From the NCBI RefSeq assembly GCF_002897295.1, contig NZ_BEXF01000004.1:337523-401522 (forward strand): a DNA stretch of 64,000 bases, read 5' to 3'. Numbering within the stretch: the first letter of the stretch is position 1; the number at the start of each line of letters is the position of its first letter. Positions 26,154 to 35,100 of this stretch are shown here, piece by piece. The notes beneath the pieces were generated by a model. It was not told the DNA's origin. It was given only the letters and a program-made list of their open reading frames with translations, and did no database searches. The position numbers and the translations under genes were made by a program. Origin of the DNA: Brevibacillus reuszeri (lineage in GTDB: Bacteria > Bacillota > Bacilli > Brevibacillales > Brevibacillaceae).

Positions 26154-27392
26154 ATGGGGTTGATCGTGCAGAAATACGGAGGCACCTCTGTAGGTACCAT
26201 TGAGCGAATTTTACGAGTAGCGGACCGAATCATCACATACAAAGAGGAAGGGCATGATGTGGTCGTGGTAGTCTCTGCAATGGGCAAATCTACCGATGTC
26301 TTGGTAGACATGGCTAAGCAGATTACACCTTTCCCATCGGAGCGTGAAATGGATATGCTGCTGACCACGGGGGAGCAGGTTTCCATCTCGCTTTTGGCTA
26401 TGGCCTTGCATACGAAAGGCTACGATGCCATTTCCTTGACTGGATGGCAAGCAGGCATTACGACTGAAGCGATTCACGGCAGAGCGAGAATCAAGCAAAT
26501 TGATTCAGAGCGGATTCAAGCCGAGCTGGACCGTGGACGTGTCGTGATTGTGGCCGGCTTCCAAGGAATCAGTGATGAGGGTGAAATCACTACGCTCGGC
26601 CGCGGTGGATCGGATACATCCGCGGTTACATTAGCAGCAAGCCTGGGTGCAGACAAATGCGAGATTTTTACCGACGTGTCAGGTGTGTACACGGCTGATC
26701 CACGGATGGTCCCGGCAGCAAGCAAGCTGGACACTATCTCCTATGATGAGATGCTGGAATTGGCAAATCTGGGGGCAGGTGTACTACATCCGCGTTCGGT
26801 AGAGGCTGCTAAGAAATATAAAGTAAGGTTGGTGGTCCGCTCCAGCTTTACTGCTGAAGATGGTACGTACGTTGAGGAGGTTGCCAATATGGAAACAGGA
26901 AGAGTAGTGAGTGGAGTCGCTCATGACGAAGATGTCGCTAAAATTACGGTTGTCGGGATGCCTGCTAAGGTAGGTACACTCTCTCGCCTATTTAATACCC
27001 TGGCGGACAATCAGGTAAACGTGGACATTATTATCCAAAGCTCTTACGATGCGGCAGTGACAAACATTTCGTTTACGGTAACAGGTGACGATCTGACCAA
27101 AGCCATAAATACGTTGAATGCCAATCAGTCAGAGCTTGGCTTTGAAAAAGTCGATTTTGAAGAAAATCTGACCAAAGTATCCATTGTAGGCTCCGGTATG
27201 ATCAACAATCCTGGAGTTGCAGCGGAAATGTTCCGCGTTTTGGCTGAGAAGGAAATTTCTATTAAAATGGTATCTACTTCTGATATCAAAGTATCATGCG
27301 TCATACCAGCCAGCTTGACTGAACTTGCCGTTTGCAGTCTCCATTCGGCTTATGGTCTCGATGTAGCTGAAACGGCTGTTGTTCACGGCTAG
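26154..27392 (+). CDS. lysC: Lysine-sensitive aspartate kinase, alpha subunit
   Basis: The 412-residue protein phosphorylates aspartate, the first step to lysine, diaminopimelate, threonine and methionine. It starts VQKYGGTSVGTIERI (kinase signature), with LTTGEQVS and TLGRGGSDTSAVTLAA further on. Two ACT domains occupy about residues 260-412 and bind the inhibitor. GGGAGAG precedes the ATG. It is controlled by the lysine riboswitch upstream. Length and domain order fit aspartokinase II of Bacillus. Confidence 0.95.
   Translation: MGLIVQKYGGTSVGTIERILRVADRIITYKEEGHDVVVVVSAMGKSTDVLVDMAKQITPFPSEREMDMLLTTGEQVSISLLAMALHTKGYDAISLTGWQAGITTEAIHGRARIKQIDSERIQAELDRGRVVIVAGFQGISDEGEITTLGRGGSDTSAVTLAASLGADKCEIFTDVSGVYTADPRMVPAASKLDTISYDEMLELANLGAGVLHPRSVEAAKKYKVRLVVRSSFTAEDGTYVEEVANMETGRVVSGVAHDEDVAKITVVGMPAKVGTLSRLFNTLADNQVNVDIIIQSSYDAAVTNISFTVTGDDLTKAINTLNANQSELGFEKVDFEENLTKVSIVGSGMINNPGVAAEMFRVLAEKEISIKMVSTSDIKVSCVIPASLTELAVCSLHSAYGLDVAETAVVHG
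26889..27392 (+). CDS. Aspartokinase II beta subunit from an internal start of lysC
   Basis: An in-frame ATG at 26889 (METGRVVSGVAHDEDV) is preceded by GAGGAGG (26874-26880) at eight bases. It would give a 167-residue protein holding only the two ACT domains. B. subtilis lysC is known to produce such a beta subunit from an internal start, and the position here matches. Confidence 0.6.
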   Translation: METGRVVSGVAHDEDVAKITVVGMPAKVGTLSRLFNTLADNQVNVDIIIQSSYDAAVTNISFTVTGDDLTKAINTLNANQSELGFEKVDFEENLTKVSIVGSGMINNPGVAAEMFRVLAEKEISIKMVSTSDIKVSCVIPASLTELAVCSLHSAYGLDVAETAVVHG

Positions 27393-27448
27393 CCGCTATC
27401 ATTATCAAGACTCCCCCCTCTCCTCTACAGGTAGAGGGGGCTACTTAT

Positions 27449-27469
27449 GTGAGCAGATGCTCACTTTTT
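27449..27469 (+). terminator. Terminator of lysC
   Basis: GTGAGCA (27449-27455) pairs with TGCTCAC (27458-27464), followed by TTTTT. It overlaps the 3' end of the convergent yslB. A second G/C-rich hairpin lies at 27414-27440. Confidence 0.7.
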
Positions 27470-27913
27470 GCTGCGTGCAATAATTCGAATCATACTACTT
27501 CCATCTATTTCTAACTGGGCTACGACTTCTGTTTGCTTCCACGACTCTAGCGCTCCGGCAATGATTCCTGCTTCCAAGGATAGCGTGCGGCTTAGGCGTT
27601 CAGGGGATTGATACTGGTAAATGGAATGGGAGAGCTTGTAGGTAATGCCTTGCTCTGATGACTCTACGAGGTCTAATTGACCCAGTCCCAGTCGCATGAA
27701 CGGGTGAATGATACCAGTTTCAGCTGTGATCCGAATTTTTCGGCCCATTTCTTTGCCTAGCCAGTACAGAATAGGGCTCTCACTCTCGCCTAGCAAGGCG
27801 TTGGTCAGCGTTTCACGTAGTAGGTGGTAGCCTAAATAGGGCATGCTCATTCGCTCGGCATAAAGAATCGTTTGGGCAGGCAACAGGGCTGCCAGTTGAT
27901 CCGTCTCTTTCAT
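27461..27913 (-). CDS. yslB: YslB family (DUF2507) protein
   Basis: The 150-residue protein shows the DUF2507 pattern: YLGYHLLRETLTNALLGE, ILYWLGKEMGRKI and a late EAGIIAGALESW. Its function is unknown. It lies between lysC and sdhC, as yslB does in B. subtilis. ACAGGAGGGAGCAAA precedes the ATG. Here it is convergent with lysC and divergent from sdhC. Confidence 0.85.
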   Translation of the reverse strand: MKETDQLAALLPAQTILYAERMSMPYLGYHLLRETLTNALLGESESPILYWLGKEMGRKIRITAETGIIHPFMRLGLGQLDLVESSEQGITYKLSHSIYQYQSPERLSRTLSLEAGIIAGALESWKQTEVVAQLEIDGSSMIRIIARSKK

Positions 27914-28035
27914 TTTGCTCCCTCCTGTCTGTACTAGACTATGAGAGAGTCTCTATTTTCATGACCAATCCTAGAGAGAAAAATAGCGTAATTGAACAAA
28001 GTTATTCTATCAATGTATTTAGTCTATTGATTGTC

Positions 28036-28064
28036 TTGACGCTCTCAGTCGACAAGAGTACAAT
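28036..28064 (+). promoter_or_regulatory. Promoter of sdhCAB
   Basis: TTGACG (28036-28041) and TACAAT (28059-28064) are spaced exactly 17 bases. Confidence 0.75.
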
Positions 28065-28070
28065 TGGATT

Positions 28071-28317
28071 TGGTCAAAGTTTTGCCCAACTTTTTTTCGT
28101 ATTTTGACACATTCCGACAAGGTGGGACGAGACGAAAGACGGTTTTTTCGTCATGTCTAACGGGAATCGCAATGGGTTAGGATATTGGAGAAAGGTCGAT
28201 ACAAAAAGGTCGCAACCATTTTGTAGACCGTTTGCGGGCAGATCAGATTTTTTGAAAAACGTCGAGGCGTTTTTCACAAACTACGAGCGTTACATACATT
28301 GAAAGGGGGACCATGGT
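28071..28317 (+). promoter_or_regulatory. Long structured 5' leader of sdhCAB
   Basis: About 245 bases separate the predicted start from sdhC and encode no protein I can support. They hold a GACGAAA/TTTCGTC hairpin near 28130-28152 and a perfect 9-bp hairpin TGAAAAACG (28253-28261) with CGTTTTTCA (28268-28276) ahead of the ribosome binding site. Small-RNA or attenuation control is plausible but unproven. Confidence 0.45.
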
Positions 28318-28929
28318 ATGGCGAAAGGCCATAGCTTTCTCAGCCACAAGCTACACTCACTTCTCGGTTTGTTTCCGATTGGGCTCTTCTTGCTGTTTCA
28401 CTTGACAGCTAACTATCAAGCGACCCGCGGAGCCGAAGCTTTCAACCAGACGGTTGGACTGATTGAAAATGTTCCACTTCTATTGGTAGTTGAATTTGTC
28501 TTCATCTACATCCCAATCCTGTTTCACGCTGTTTACGGTCTCTACATTGCGTTCCAAGCGAAGCAAAACGTAGGGAACTTCGGTTACTTCAGAAACCAAA
28601 TGTTTCTGTGGCAACGGGTTACAGGTATCATTACCCTCATTTTCATTGTTTGGCACGTATGGGAAACCCGCATCGCAAAAGCAATGGGTGCACACGTAGA
28701 CTTCGACATGATGGCTAACATTTTCAGCAGTCCTGCAATGATCGTATTCTACACTATCGGGATCATCAGCACGGTTTTCCACTTCTCCAACGGACTCTGG
28801 TCGTTCCTGGTTCACTGGGGAATTACGGTTGGACCGCGTTCCCAACGAGTTGCAACATACCTGACAATGGTCGTATTCGTAGTCGTAACTTTCATCGGCT
28901 TGCGCGCGATGTCGGCTTTCATTCTGTAG
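28318..28929 (+). CDS. sdhC: Succinate dehydrogenase cytochrome b558 subunit
   Basis: The 203-residue membrane protein has five hydrophobic helices and the conserved heme-ligand histidines (HKLHSLLGLFPIGLFLLFHL at the start, then IVWHVWET and VFHFSNGLW). It anchors SdhAB to the membrane and passes electrons to menaquinone. ATG 28318 follows GGGGGA; an ATG at 28313 is out of frame. It is the first gene of sdhCAB. Confidence 0.94.
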   Translation: MAKGHSFLSHKLHSLLGLFPIGLFLLFHLTANYQATRGAEAFNQTVGLIENVPLLLVVEFVFIYIPILFHAVYGLYIAFQAKQNVGNFGYFRNQMFLWQRVTGIITLIFIVWHVWETRIAKAMGAHVDFDMMANIFSSPAMIVFYTIGIISTVFHFSNGLWSFLVHWGITVGPRSQRVATYLTMVVFVVVTFIGLRAMSAFIL

Positions 28930-28947
28930 GGATAGGGGGACTAAACA

Positions 28948-30705
28948 ATGGCAAAAGGTAAACTAATCATTGTCGGTGGTGGTTTGGCCGGCTTGATGGC
29001 TACCATCAAAGCAGCAGAAAAAGGCGTTCCCGTTGAGCTTTTCTCCCTGGTTCCCGTTAAACGTTCCCACTCTGTTTGTGCACAGGGCGGTATTAACGGC
29101 GCGGTAAACACAAAAGGGGAAGGCGACTCCACTTGGGAGCACTTCGACGATACAGTATATGGCGGCGACTTCTTGGCTAACCAACCGCCAGTTAAAGCAA
29201 TGACCGATGCGGCACCTGGTATCATTTACATGCTGGACCGTATGGGTGTTATGTTCAACCGTACACCAGAAGGACTTTTGGACTTCCGTCGTTTCGGTGG
29301 AACCAAGCATCACCGCACTGCATTTGCGGGTGCAACGACTGGACAACAGCTGCTTTATGCACTGGATGAGCAAGTTCGCCGTTATGAAGCAGAAGGTCTG
29401 GTTACTAAGTACGAATATTGGGATTTCCTCGGAGCCGTTTTGGACGATACAGGAACCTGTCGCGGGATTACTGCACAAAACATGCGTTCCGGTGAAATTC
29501 AATCCTTCCGTGCAGATGCCGTTATTTTGGCAACAGGCGGTCCTGGTATCATCTTTGGTAAATCGACTAACTCGATTATCAATACAGGTACAGCGGCTTC
29601 TGCTGCATACCAACAGGGCGTTATCTACTCTAACGGTGAAATGATCCAGATTCACCCGACTGCAATCCCTGGCGACGACAAGCTGCGACTGATGTCCGAA
29701 TCCGCTCGCGGTGAAGGTGGACGCGTTTGGACTTATAAAGACGGTAAGCCATGGTACTTCCTGGAGGAAAAATATCCAGCGTACGGTAACCTGGTACCGC
29801 GTGACATCGCGACACGCGAAATCTTCTCCGTCTGCGTAGATATGAAACTGGGTATCAACGGCGAAAACATGGTATACCTCGATCTGTCCCACAAAGATCC
29901 AAAAGAATTGGATGTTAAGCTGGGCGGTATCATCGAGATTTACGAAAAATTCGTTGGGGACGACCCACGTAAAGTTCCAATGAAGATTTTCCCTGCGGTT
30001 CACTACTCCATGGGCGGTATGTGGGTAGACTACAACCAAATGACCAACATCCCTGGTCTGTTCGCAGCGGGTGAATGCGATTACTCTCAACACGGTGCAA
30101 ACCGTCTGGGTGCAAACTCCCTGTTGTCCGCGATCTACGGTGGTATGGTTGCAGGTCCAAAAGCAATCGAATATATTAACGGCTTGAACCAGTCCTCTGA
30201 TGATCTGTCTTCCACACTCTTTGACAGCTTCACTAGCAAAGAGCAAGCGAAGTACGACAACATCCTGAAAATGGATGGAACAGAAAATGCTTACCTGATT
30301 CACAAAGAACTGGGTGAGTGGATGACTGACAACGTAACGGTAGTTCGTTACAATGACCGTCTGCAAAAAACAGATGACAAGATCGTTGAATTGATGGAGC
30401 GCTACAAAAAAATCAATATCAACGATACAAACAAATGGAGCAACGCTGGGGCTTCCTTTACACGCCATCTGTGGAACATGCTCGTATTGTCCCGTGCGAT
30501 CACAATCGGTGCGCTCAATCGTAACGAGAGCCGCGGTGCTCACTACAAGCCTGAGTTCCCTGAGCGCGATGACGAGAACTTCATGAAGACTACAATGGCG
30601 AAGTACAATGCTGAAACCACTGCGCCAGAAATCTACTACGAAGACATTGACGTTTCGTTGATTGCACCGCGTAAACGTGACTATACGTCTGACAAGAAGC
30701 ACTAA
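28948..30705 (+). CDS. sdhA: Succinate dehydrogenase flavoprotein subunit
   Basis: The 585-residue protein has the FAD dinucleotide motif LIIVGGGLAGLMA at the N-terminus and HSVCAQGGINGAVN, the covalent-FAD region (SVCAQGG type). The active-site segments include HPTAI, ESARGEGGRVW, VPRDIATR and HYSMGGMWVDYNQMT. It oxidises succinate to fumarate in the citric acid cycle. It lies 18 bases after sdhC. Confidence 0.96.
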   Translation: MAKGKLIIVGGGLAGLMATIKAAEKGVPVELFSLVPVKRSHSVCAQGGINGAVNTKGEGDSTWEHFDDTVYGGDFLANQPPVKAMTDAAPGIIYMLDRMGVMFNRTPEGLLDFRRFGGTKHHRTAFAGATTGQQLLYALDEQVRRYEAEGLVTKYEYWDFLGAVLDDTGTCRGITAQNMRSGEIQSFRADAVILATGGPGIIFGKSTNSIINTGTAASAAYQQGVIYSNGEMIQIHPTAIPGDDKLRLMSESARGEGGRVWTYKDGKPWYFLEEKYPAYGNLVPRDIATREIFSVCVDMKLGINGENMVYLDLSHKDPKELDVKLGGIIEIYEKFVGDDPRKVPMKIFPAVHYSMGGMWVDYNQMTNIPGLFAAGECDYSQHGANRLGANSLLSAIYGGMVAGPKAIEYINGLNQSSDDLSSTLFDSFTSKEQAKYDNILKMDGTENAYLIHKELGEWMTDNVTVVRYNDRLQKTDDKIVELMERYKKININDTNKWSNAGASFTRHLWNMLVLSRAITIGALNRNESRGAHYKPEFPERDDENFMKTTMAKYNAETTAPEIYYEDIDVSLIAPRKRDYTSDKKH

Positions 30706-30723
30706 GAGAGGAGGAAACTGATC

Positions 30724-31473
30724 ATGGCAGAAAAATTGATTCATCTAATTATCACTCGCCAAGATAGCCCTGACAGCACTCCGTACAAGGAAGAGTTCAA
30801 GATTCCATACCGTCCTGGTATGAACGTAATTAGTGCGCTGATGGAGATTCAACGCAACCCGCTCAACGCACAAGGACAAAAAACGTCTCCAGTTAACTGG
30901 GAATCGAACTGCCTGGAAGAAGTTTGTGGTGCGTGCTCGATGGTAATTAACGGTAGACCACGCCAAGCGTGCTCTGCCCTGGTTGATAAGCTGGAACAGC
31001 CAATTCGTCTCGAACCAATGAGTACCTTCCCGGTACAACGCGACCTGTCGATTGACCGCAGTCGCATGTTCGATGCATTGAAACGCGTAAAAGCATGGGT
31101 TCCAATCGATGGTACACATGATCTTGGACCTGGTCCTCGTATGCCAGAAGTAGAGCGTCAATGGGCGTATGAGCTTTCCAAATGCATGACTTGTGGTGTT
31201 TGCCTGGAGGCATGCCCGAACGTAAATGCGAAGTCCGATTTCATTGGTCCGTTCGCGATTTCCCAAGTTCGTTTGTTCAACCAGCATCCAACTGGTATGA
31301 TGAACAAGCATGAGCGTCTGGAAGCATTGATGGAAGATGGCGGTATCGGTGATTGCGGTAACTCGCAAAACTGCGTACAAGCATGTCCAAAAGGAATTCC
31401 ACTCACTACTTCGATTGCTCATATGAACAAAGAAACAACCAAACATGCGGTGAAGAAATTCTTCTTCTCGTAA
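30724..31473 (+). CDS. sdhB: Succinate dehydrogenase iron-sulfur subunit
   Basis: The 249-residue protein carries the [2Fe-2S] motif CLEEVCGACSM with a later Cys (about 58-78). The ferredoxin-type motifs are CMTCGVCLEACPN and CGNSQNCVQACPKG, for the [4Fe-4S] and [3Fe-4S] clusters. It links SdhA to SdhC. GAGGAGG precedes the ATG. The operon ends in a strong terminator. Confidence 0.96.
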   Translation: MAEKLIHLIITRQDSPDSTPYKEEFKIPYRPGMNVISALMEIQRNPLNAQGQKTSPVNWESNCLEEVCGACSMVINGRPRQACSALVDKLEQPIRLEPMSTFPVQRDLSIDRSRMFDALKRVKAWVPIDGTHDLGPGPRMPEVERQWAYELSKCMTCGVCLEACPNVNAKSDFIGPFAISQVRLFNQHPTGMMNKHERLEALMEDGGIGDCGNSQNCVQACPKGIPLTTSIAHMNKETTKHAVKKFFFS

Positions 31474-31484
31474 TAAGTATGACG

Positions 31485-31528
31485 AAAAAAGGCGTGCGCC
31501 GGATATCCGGTTTGCACGCCTTTTTTCT
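31485..31528. terminator. Bidirectional terminator between sdhB and the MarR gene
   Basis: AAAAAAGGCGTGC (31485-31497) pairs with GCACGCCTTTTTT (31514-31526). Confidence 0.88.
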
Positions 31529-31973
31529 ATTCTTTTTGAGCCGATGCTGTTGCCGAACGCGCTAATTTTTCAAAGGTAGAAACTAAGCTTTCTAATTCTT
31601 CTGGCGTCAGGCAAGAGAAGTATTGCTGCAGCATTTCCAGCCTTTTTTGCTTTGCTTGAAGCAGGATCGATTTTCCGGCGTCTGTCAGTCGAATATGTAC
31701 CACGCGTCGATCTTCTTCGTCACGATCCCGTATCACGTATTCATGCTTATCTAAGCGATCGATCATAGCTGTTATCGCGCTTGGTTTGACGACCATGGAA
31801 TCTGCCAATTCACCGACAGTGCATTTTCCCTTTTGCTCAAGCTGATAAAGAATATAAAACTGTGGACCTGTTAAACCCGGGACAGGCTCAGACAATTGTG
31901 GTCCGATTACGCGCATGGCAGAACGAAACGCCTCCTGGAGACGCTCGATCGCATCTTGCACATTGTATGACAT
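31527..31973 (-). CDS. MarR-family transcriptional regulator
   Basis: The 148-residue protein has a MarR winged helix: CTVGELADSMVVKPSAITAMIDRLDKHEYV as recognition region and RDRDEEDRRVVHIRLTDAGK as the wing. MarR proteins bind palindromes as dimers and release DNA on binding small phenolic or other ligands, or on oxidation. It is divergent from the large protease gene at 32168 and may control it. The target is unknown. Confidence 0.88.
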   Translation of the reverse strand: MSYNVQDAIERLQEAFRSAMRVIGPQLSEPVPGLTGPQFYILYQLEQKGKCTVGELADSMVVKPSAITAMIDRLDKHEYVIRDRDEEDRRVVHIRLTDAGKSILLQAKQKRLEMLQQYFSCLTPEELESLVSTFEKLARSATASAQKE

Positions 31974-32011
31974 GCTGTTTCAGCTCCTTGTACCAATAGG
32001 CAACACACCTT

Positions 32012-32020
32012 ATTATACCA
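32012..32020 (-). promoter_or_regulatory. Extended -10 promoter of the MarR gene
   Basis: TGGTATAAT on the minus strand is an extended -10 element about 40 bases before the start at 31973. The -35 is weak. Confidence 0.4.
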
Positions 32021-32167
32021 AAAATAAGCGGACTGTAATTTGACGCCTTTGCGTACATTCCATTTTTCCCTCGGCAGAAAGCTTCCATTTGTTAAGAAAG
32101 GGAATACCCAAGAGCTTCCCAGTGAAAACTTAAAACAATGGATGCTTTACCATAAAGGGGGCAAACG

Positions 32168-35100
32168 ATGAAAAAACAGGTACTCAGCTTAGGGTTGGCG
32201 TTGGTTTTGCTTCCCATAACGACAGTGAATACAGGCAGAGTCCATGCGCTTGCGGGAATAGACACCACAAGCTTTCAAACACAAATCATGCAGGATTTGC
32301 AGGACGCTGCGATTCCAGAACAAGCCAAGAGGGTGACATCGAAGGAAGAAAGCCATTCACGCTTTTCTGTAGCGGATGAATGGCAGCGTGCCGAGCATTC
32401 CTTTTTGGGCGAGCAGGTCTCGATTGCGCAGACCTCAACCTTGGATATGATTGAAGCTACCGAGGCTTGGCAGGATGCAGGGGTAAGAGGAGAAGGAATG
32501 CTTGTATCTGTAGTTGATACCGGGGTTAATCCGAAGCATCCGGATATGCCTGCTCCACGTGACAAGCGATTGGCGCAGCAAAAATCAGGCTCTACGAAGA
32601 AAGTCATTCCCGGATACAACTGGGCTGACCGCAATCAAACAACAGAGGATGTCGGAGAATCGCAGCATGGTGTGCATGTATCGGGGATCATTGCGGCAAA
32701 CGGAAAAATGAAGGGTGTCGCTCCTGAAGCACAAATTATGAGTCAAAAGGTCTTTTCCAATTATCAAGGAGAAGTGCCTGGATTAAGCGAATCCATCTTA
32801 TTTGCCATTAACGATTCGGTCACGAAAAAAGCGGATGTAATCAACCTAAGTCTGGGCTCCTCGGCAGGCTATGTGGACGAGGTAAACACCGAGCAAATGG
32901 CTGTCAAGCGAGCTGTAGACAACGGAGTGATCGTGGTTGCTGCTGCGGGCAACGATGCTTACTTTGGCAGCGACAAGGTGCGTGCGCAAAACCCTGACGT
33001 AGCTATGATCGGTTCACCAGGCCTCGCACCTGACGCATTTGCGGTCGCTTCTGTCAACGCAACTTCACTGGCAGGCTACAGCTTCGGTGTACAAGGTGTA
33101 CCTGGACTGGAACGAGTCGTTTACTTGCATGGACATGTCGCGACGGGAAACGCGATTAACCCGGTGACGACGCTGCTCAAGCCTTATCCGCTCGTCTATA
33201 TGGGAAAAGGGAAAAAAGAAGACTACAACGTCTCGGTCAAAGACAAAGTCGTGCTTTTGGAGCGAGGAGACATATCGTTCGATGAAAAGCTTCGCCTTGC
33301 CAAGGAGGCAGGAGCTGTAGGAGCGGTTATCTACAATAATGAGACAGGGCCGGTGATGATCAGCGCGGAGCATTTGAAGCAAATCCCGGCTGTATCGGTC
33401 TTGAAGCAAATGGGTGAGAAGCTGGCGCAGGCGATAAAAAAGGGAAAGAAGGTAAGCATCACCTTTGATGGCGAGTATGCGCAAAATCCGATGCCATATC
33501 CTGATGGCGGGACTATCTCTGCTTTTTCATCCTGGGGCCCTACGCCTGACTTGCAGTTCAAGCCAGAAATATCCGCGCCAGGCGGTGGAATTTTGTCGAC
33601 GGTAAAAGACTCCGATTATGCGGTGAAAAGCGGGACATCTATGGCAACACCACATGTAGCGGGAGGGATGGCCCTGCTGAAGCAGGCCTACCAAAAGCAA
33701 GGAAGAAGTCTGCAGGGCAGGTCGCTTGTAGAGACGCTCAAAGCAGCAGCCATGAATACGGCACAGCCGATTATGGACCCGCGGCAAAGTGTAGCTGCCT
33801 TTGAAAAAGCGCGTGCGCAAAAAATGCCCTACAGCCCTCGTGTGCAGGGGGCAGGACTCATGCAAATCAATAAGGCGATCCAAACGCCTGTAATCATTGT
33901 TGATGCGAAAGGTAAGGCTGGGGTTTCTTTGGGGGAAATTGGCCCTACGACGACCTTTTCCTTATTCCTCGATAACAAATTTGGCAAAAAGCCAATAACG
34001 TATCAGTTGCAGGACGAATTTGGGGTGCTGACTGATTTGCGCAAGGATGGCTTGAATCTGTTGACAGAGGGTCCACTCGCCGGGGCAAAGCTGCAGTTTT
34101 CTAATACGCAAGTCACCGTTGCTCCGGGAAAACGTAGTGAGGTGAAAGTGACGCTCCAGGTTCCCCAAGAGACAGCACGAAATCTGTTTGCAGAGGGCTT
34201 TATTGCGTTTCAGCCTGATGACAAGGAGCTTCCAACCTTGCGTGTTCCTTACTTTGGCTTCTACGGGAATTGGAACGAGCCGCGAATCATGGACGAGCCA
34301 ATGTGGGAGAAAGGAAGCCAGGAAAAGCGCACAGGGGTCAAAACAACGTGGTACCATGACAAGCGCAATGACAAATGGAAGTACCGTGACTACTTGGGGG
34401 TAACAGGTGTTGGCGAGGAAGGAGCAGCGAAAATCGATCCGACTCACATCGCTTTTTCGCCAAATGGTGACGGTCATTACGATACGGCTGCTCCATCCAT
34501 TACGTTTTTGCGCAATGCCCGTCAAGTGATCGTGGAGGTAACCGATCAATCTGGCAAGCCGATCCGGACGCTGGTGCGCGATGAAAAGGTGTCCAAATAC
34601 GATCAGTCCAAGCTGGGTACGCCCTATTACTACACGGAGAGAGAAGCGTGGAGCTGGGATGGCAAAGCGTATGTTCCCGAAAAAGGAACCTATGAACAGG
34701 TAGCAGATGGCCAATATCACTTTAGCATCAAGGCCAAAATCGATGGACGAAATGCCAACTGGCAGACCTTGACCTTGCCGATCCGAGTGGATACGAAGCC
34801 ACCAGTCATTTCTGCATCGGTGTCGGGAAATCGCGTGCAATGGAGCAGTCGGGACAAAGATATTCAAGGGTACTTACTATATGTGAACGGGAAAAAAGTA
34901 GGAGGGCCTTACTCAGCCAAGGTAACGAGTACAGTCGTAAATCAGCCCGACAAAAAAATGAGTGTGGTTGCTTACGACTTTGCGGGCAATATCAGTGTGG
35001 TTCATTTGAATGGGAAGAGCGATACGACCCCGCCATTCATCGAGTTTCCGGATGATCTATTCTCCTACCTGAAAATTTCCAAGCAGCCGGATGTCGCCTT

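Noticed and set aside
28963..30744. Open frame of 593 codons on the strand opposite sdhA
   Set aside because: It mirrors the well-supported sdhA frame, has no ribosome binding site and a Cys/Thr/Val-rich composition unlike a real protein.
30745..31446. Open frame opposite sdhB
   Set aside because: Shadow of the sdhB codon pattern, with no start signal.
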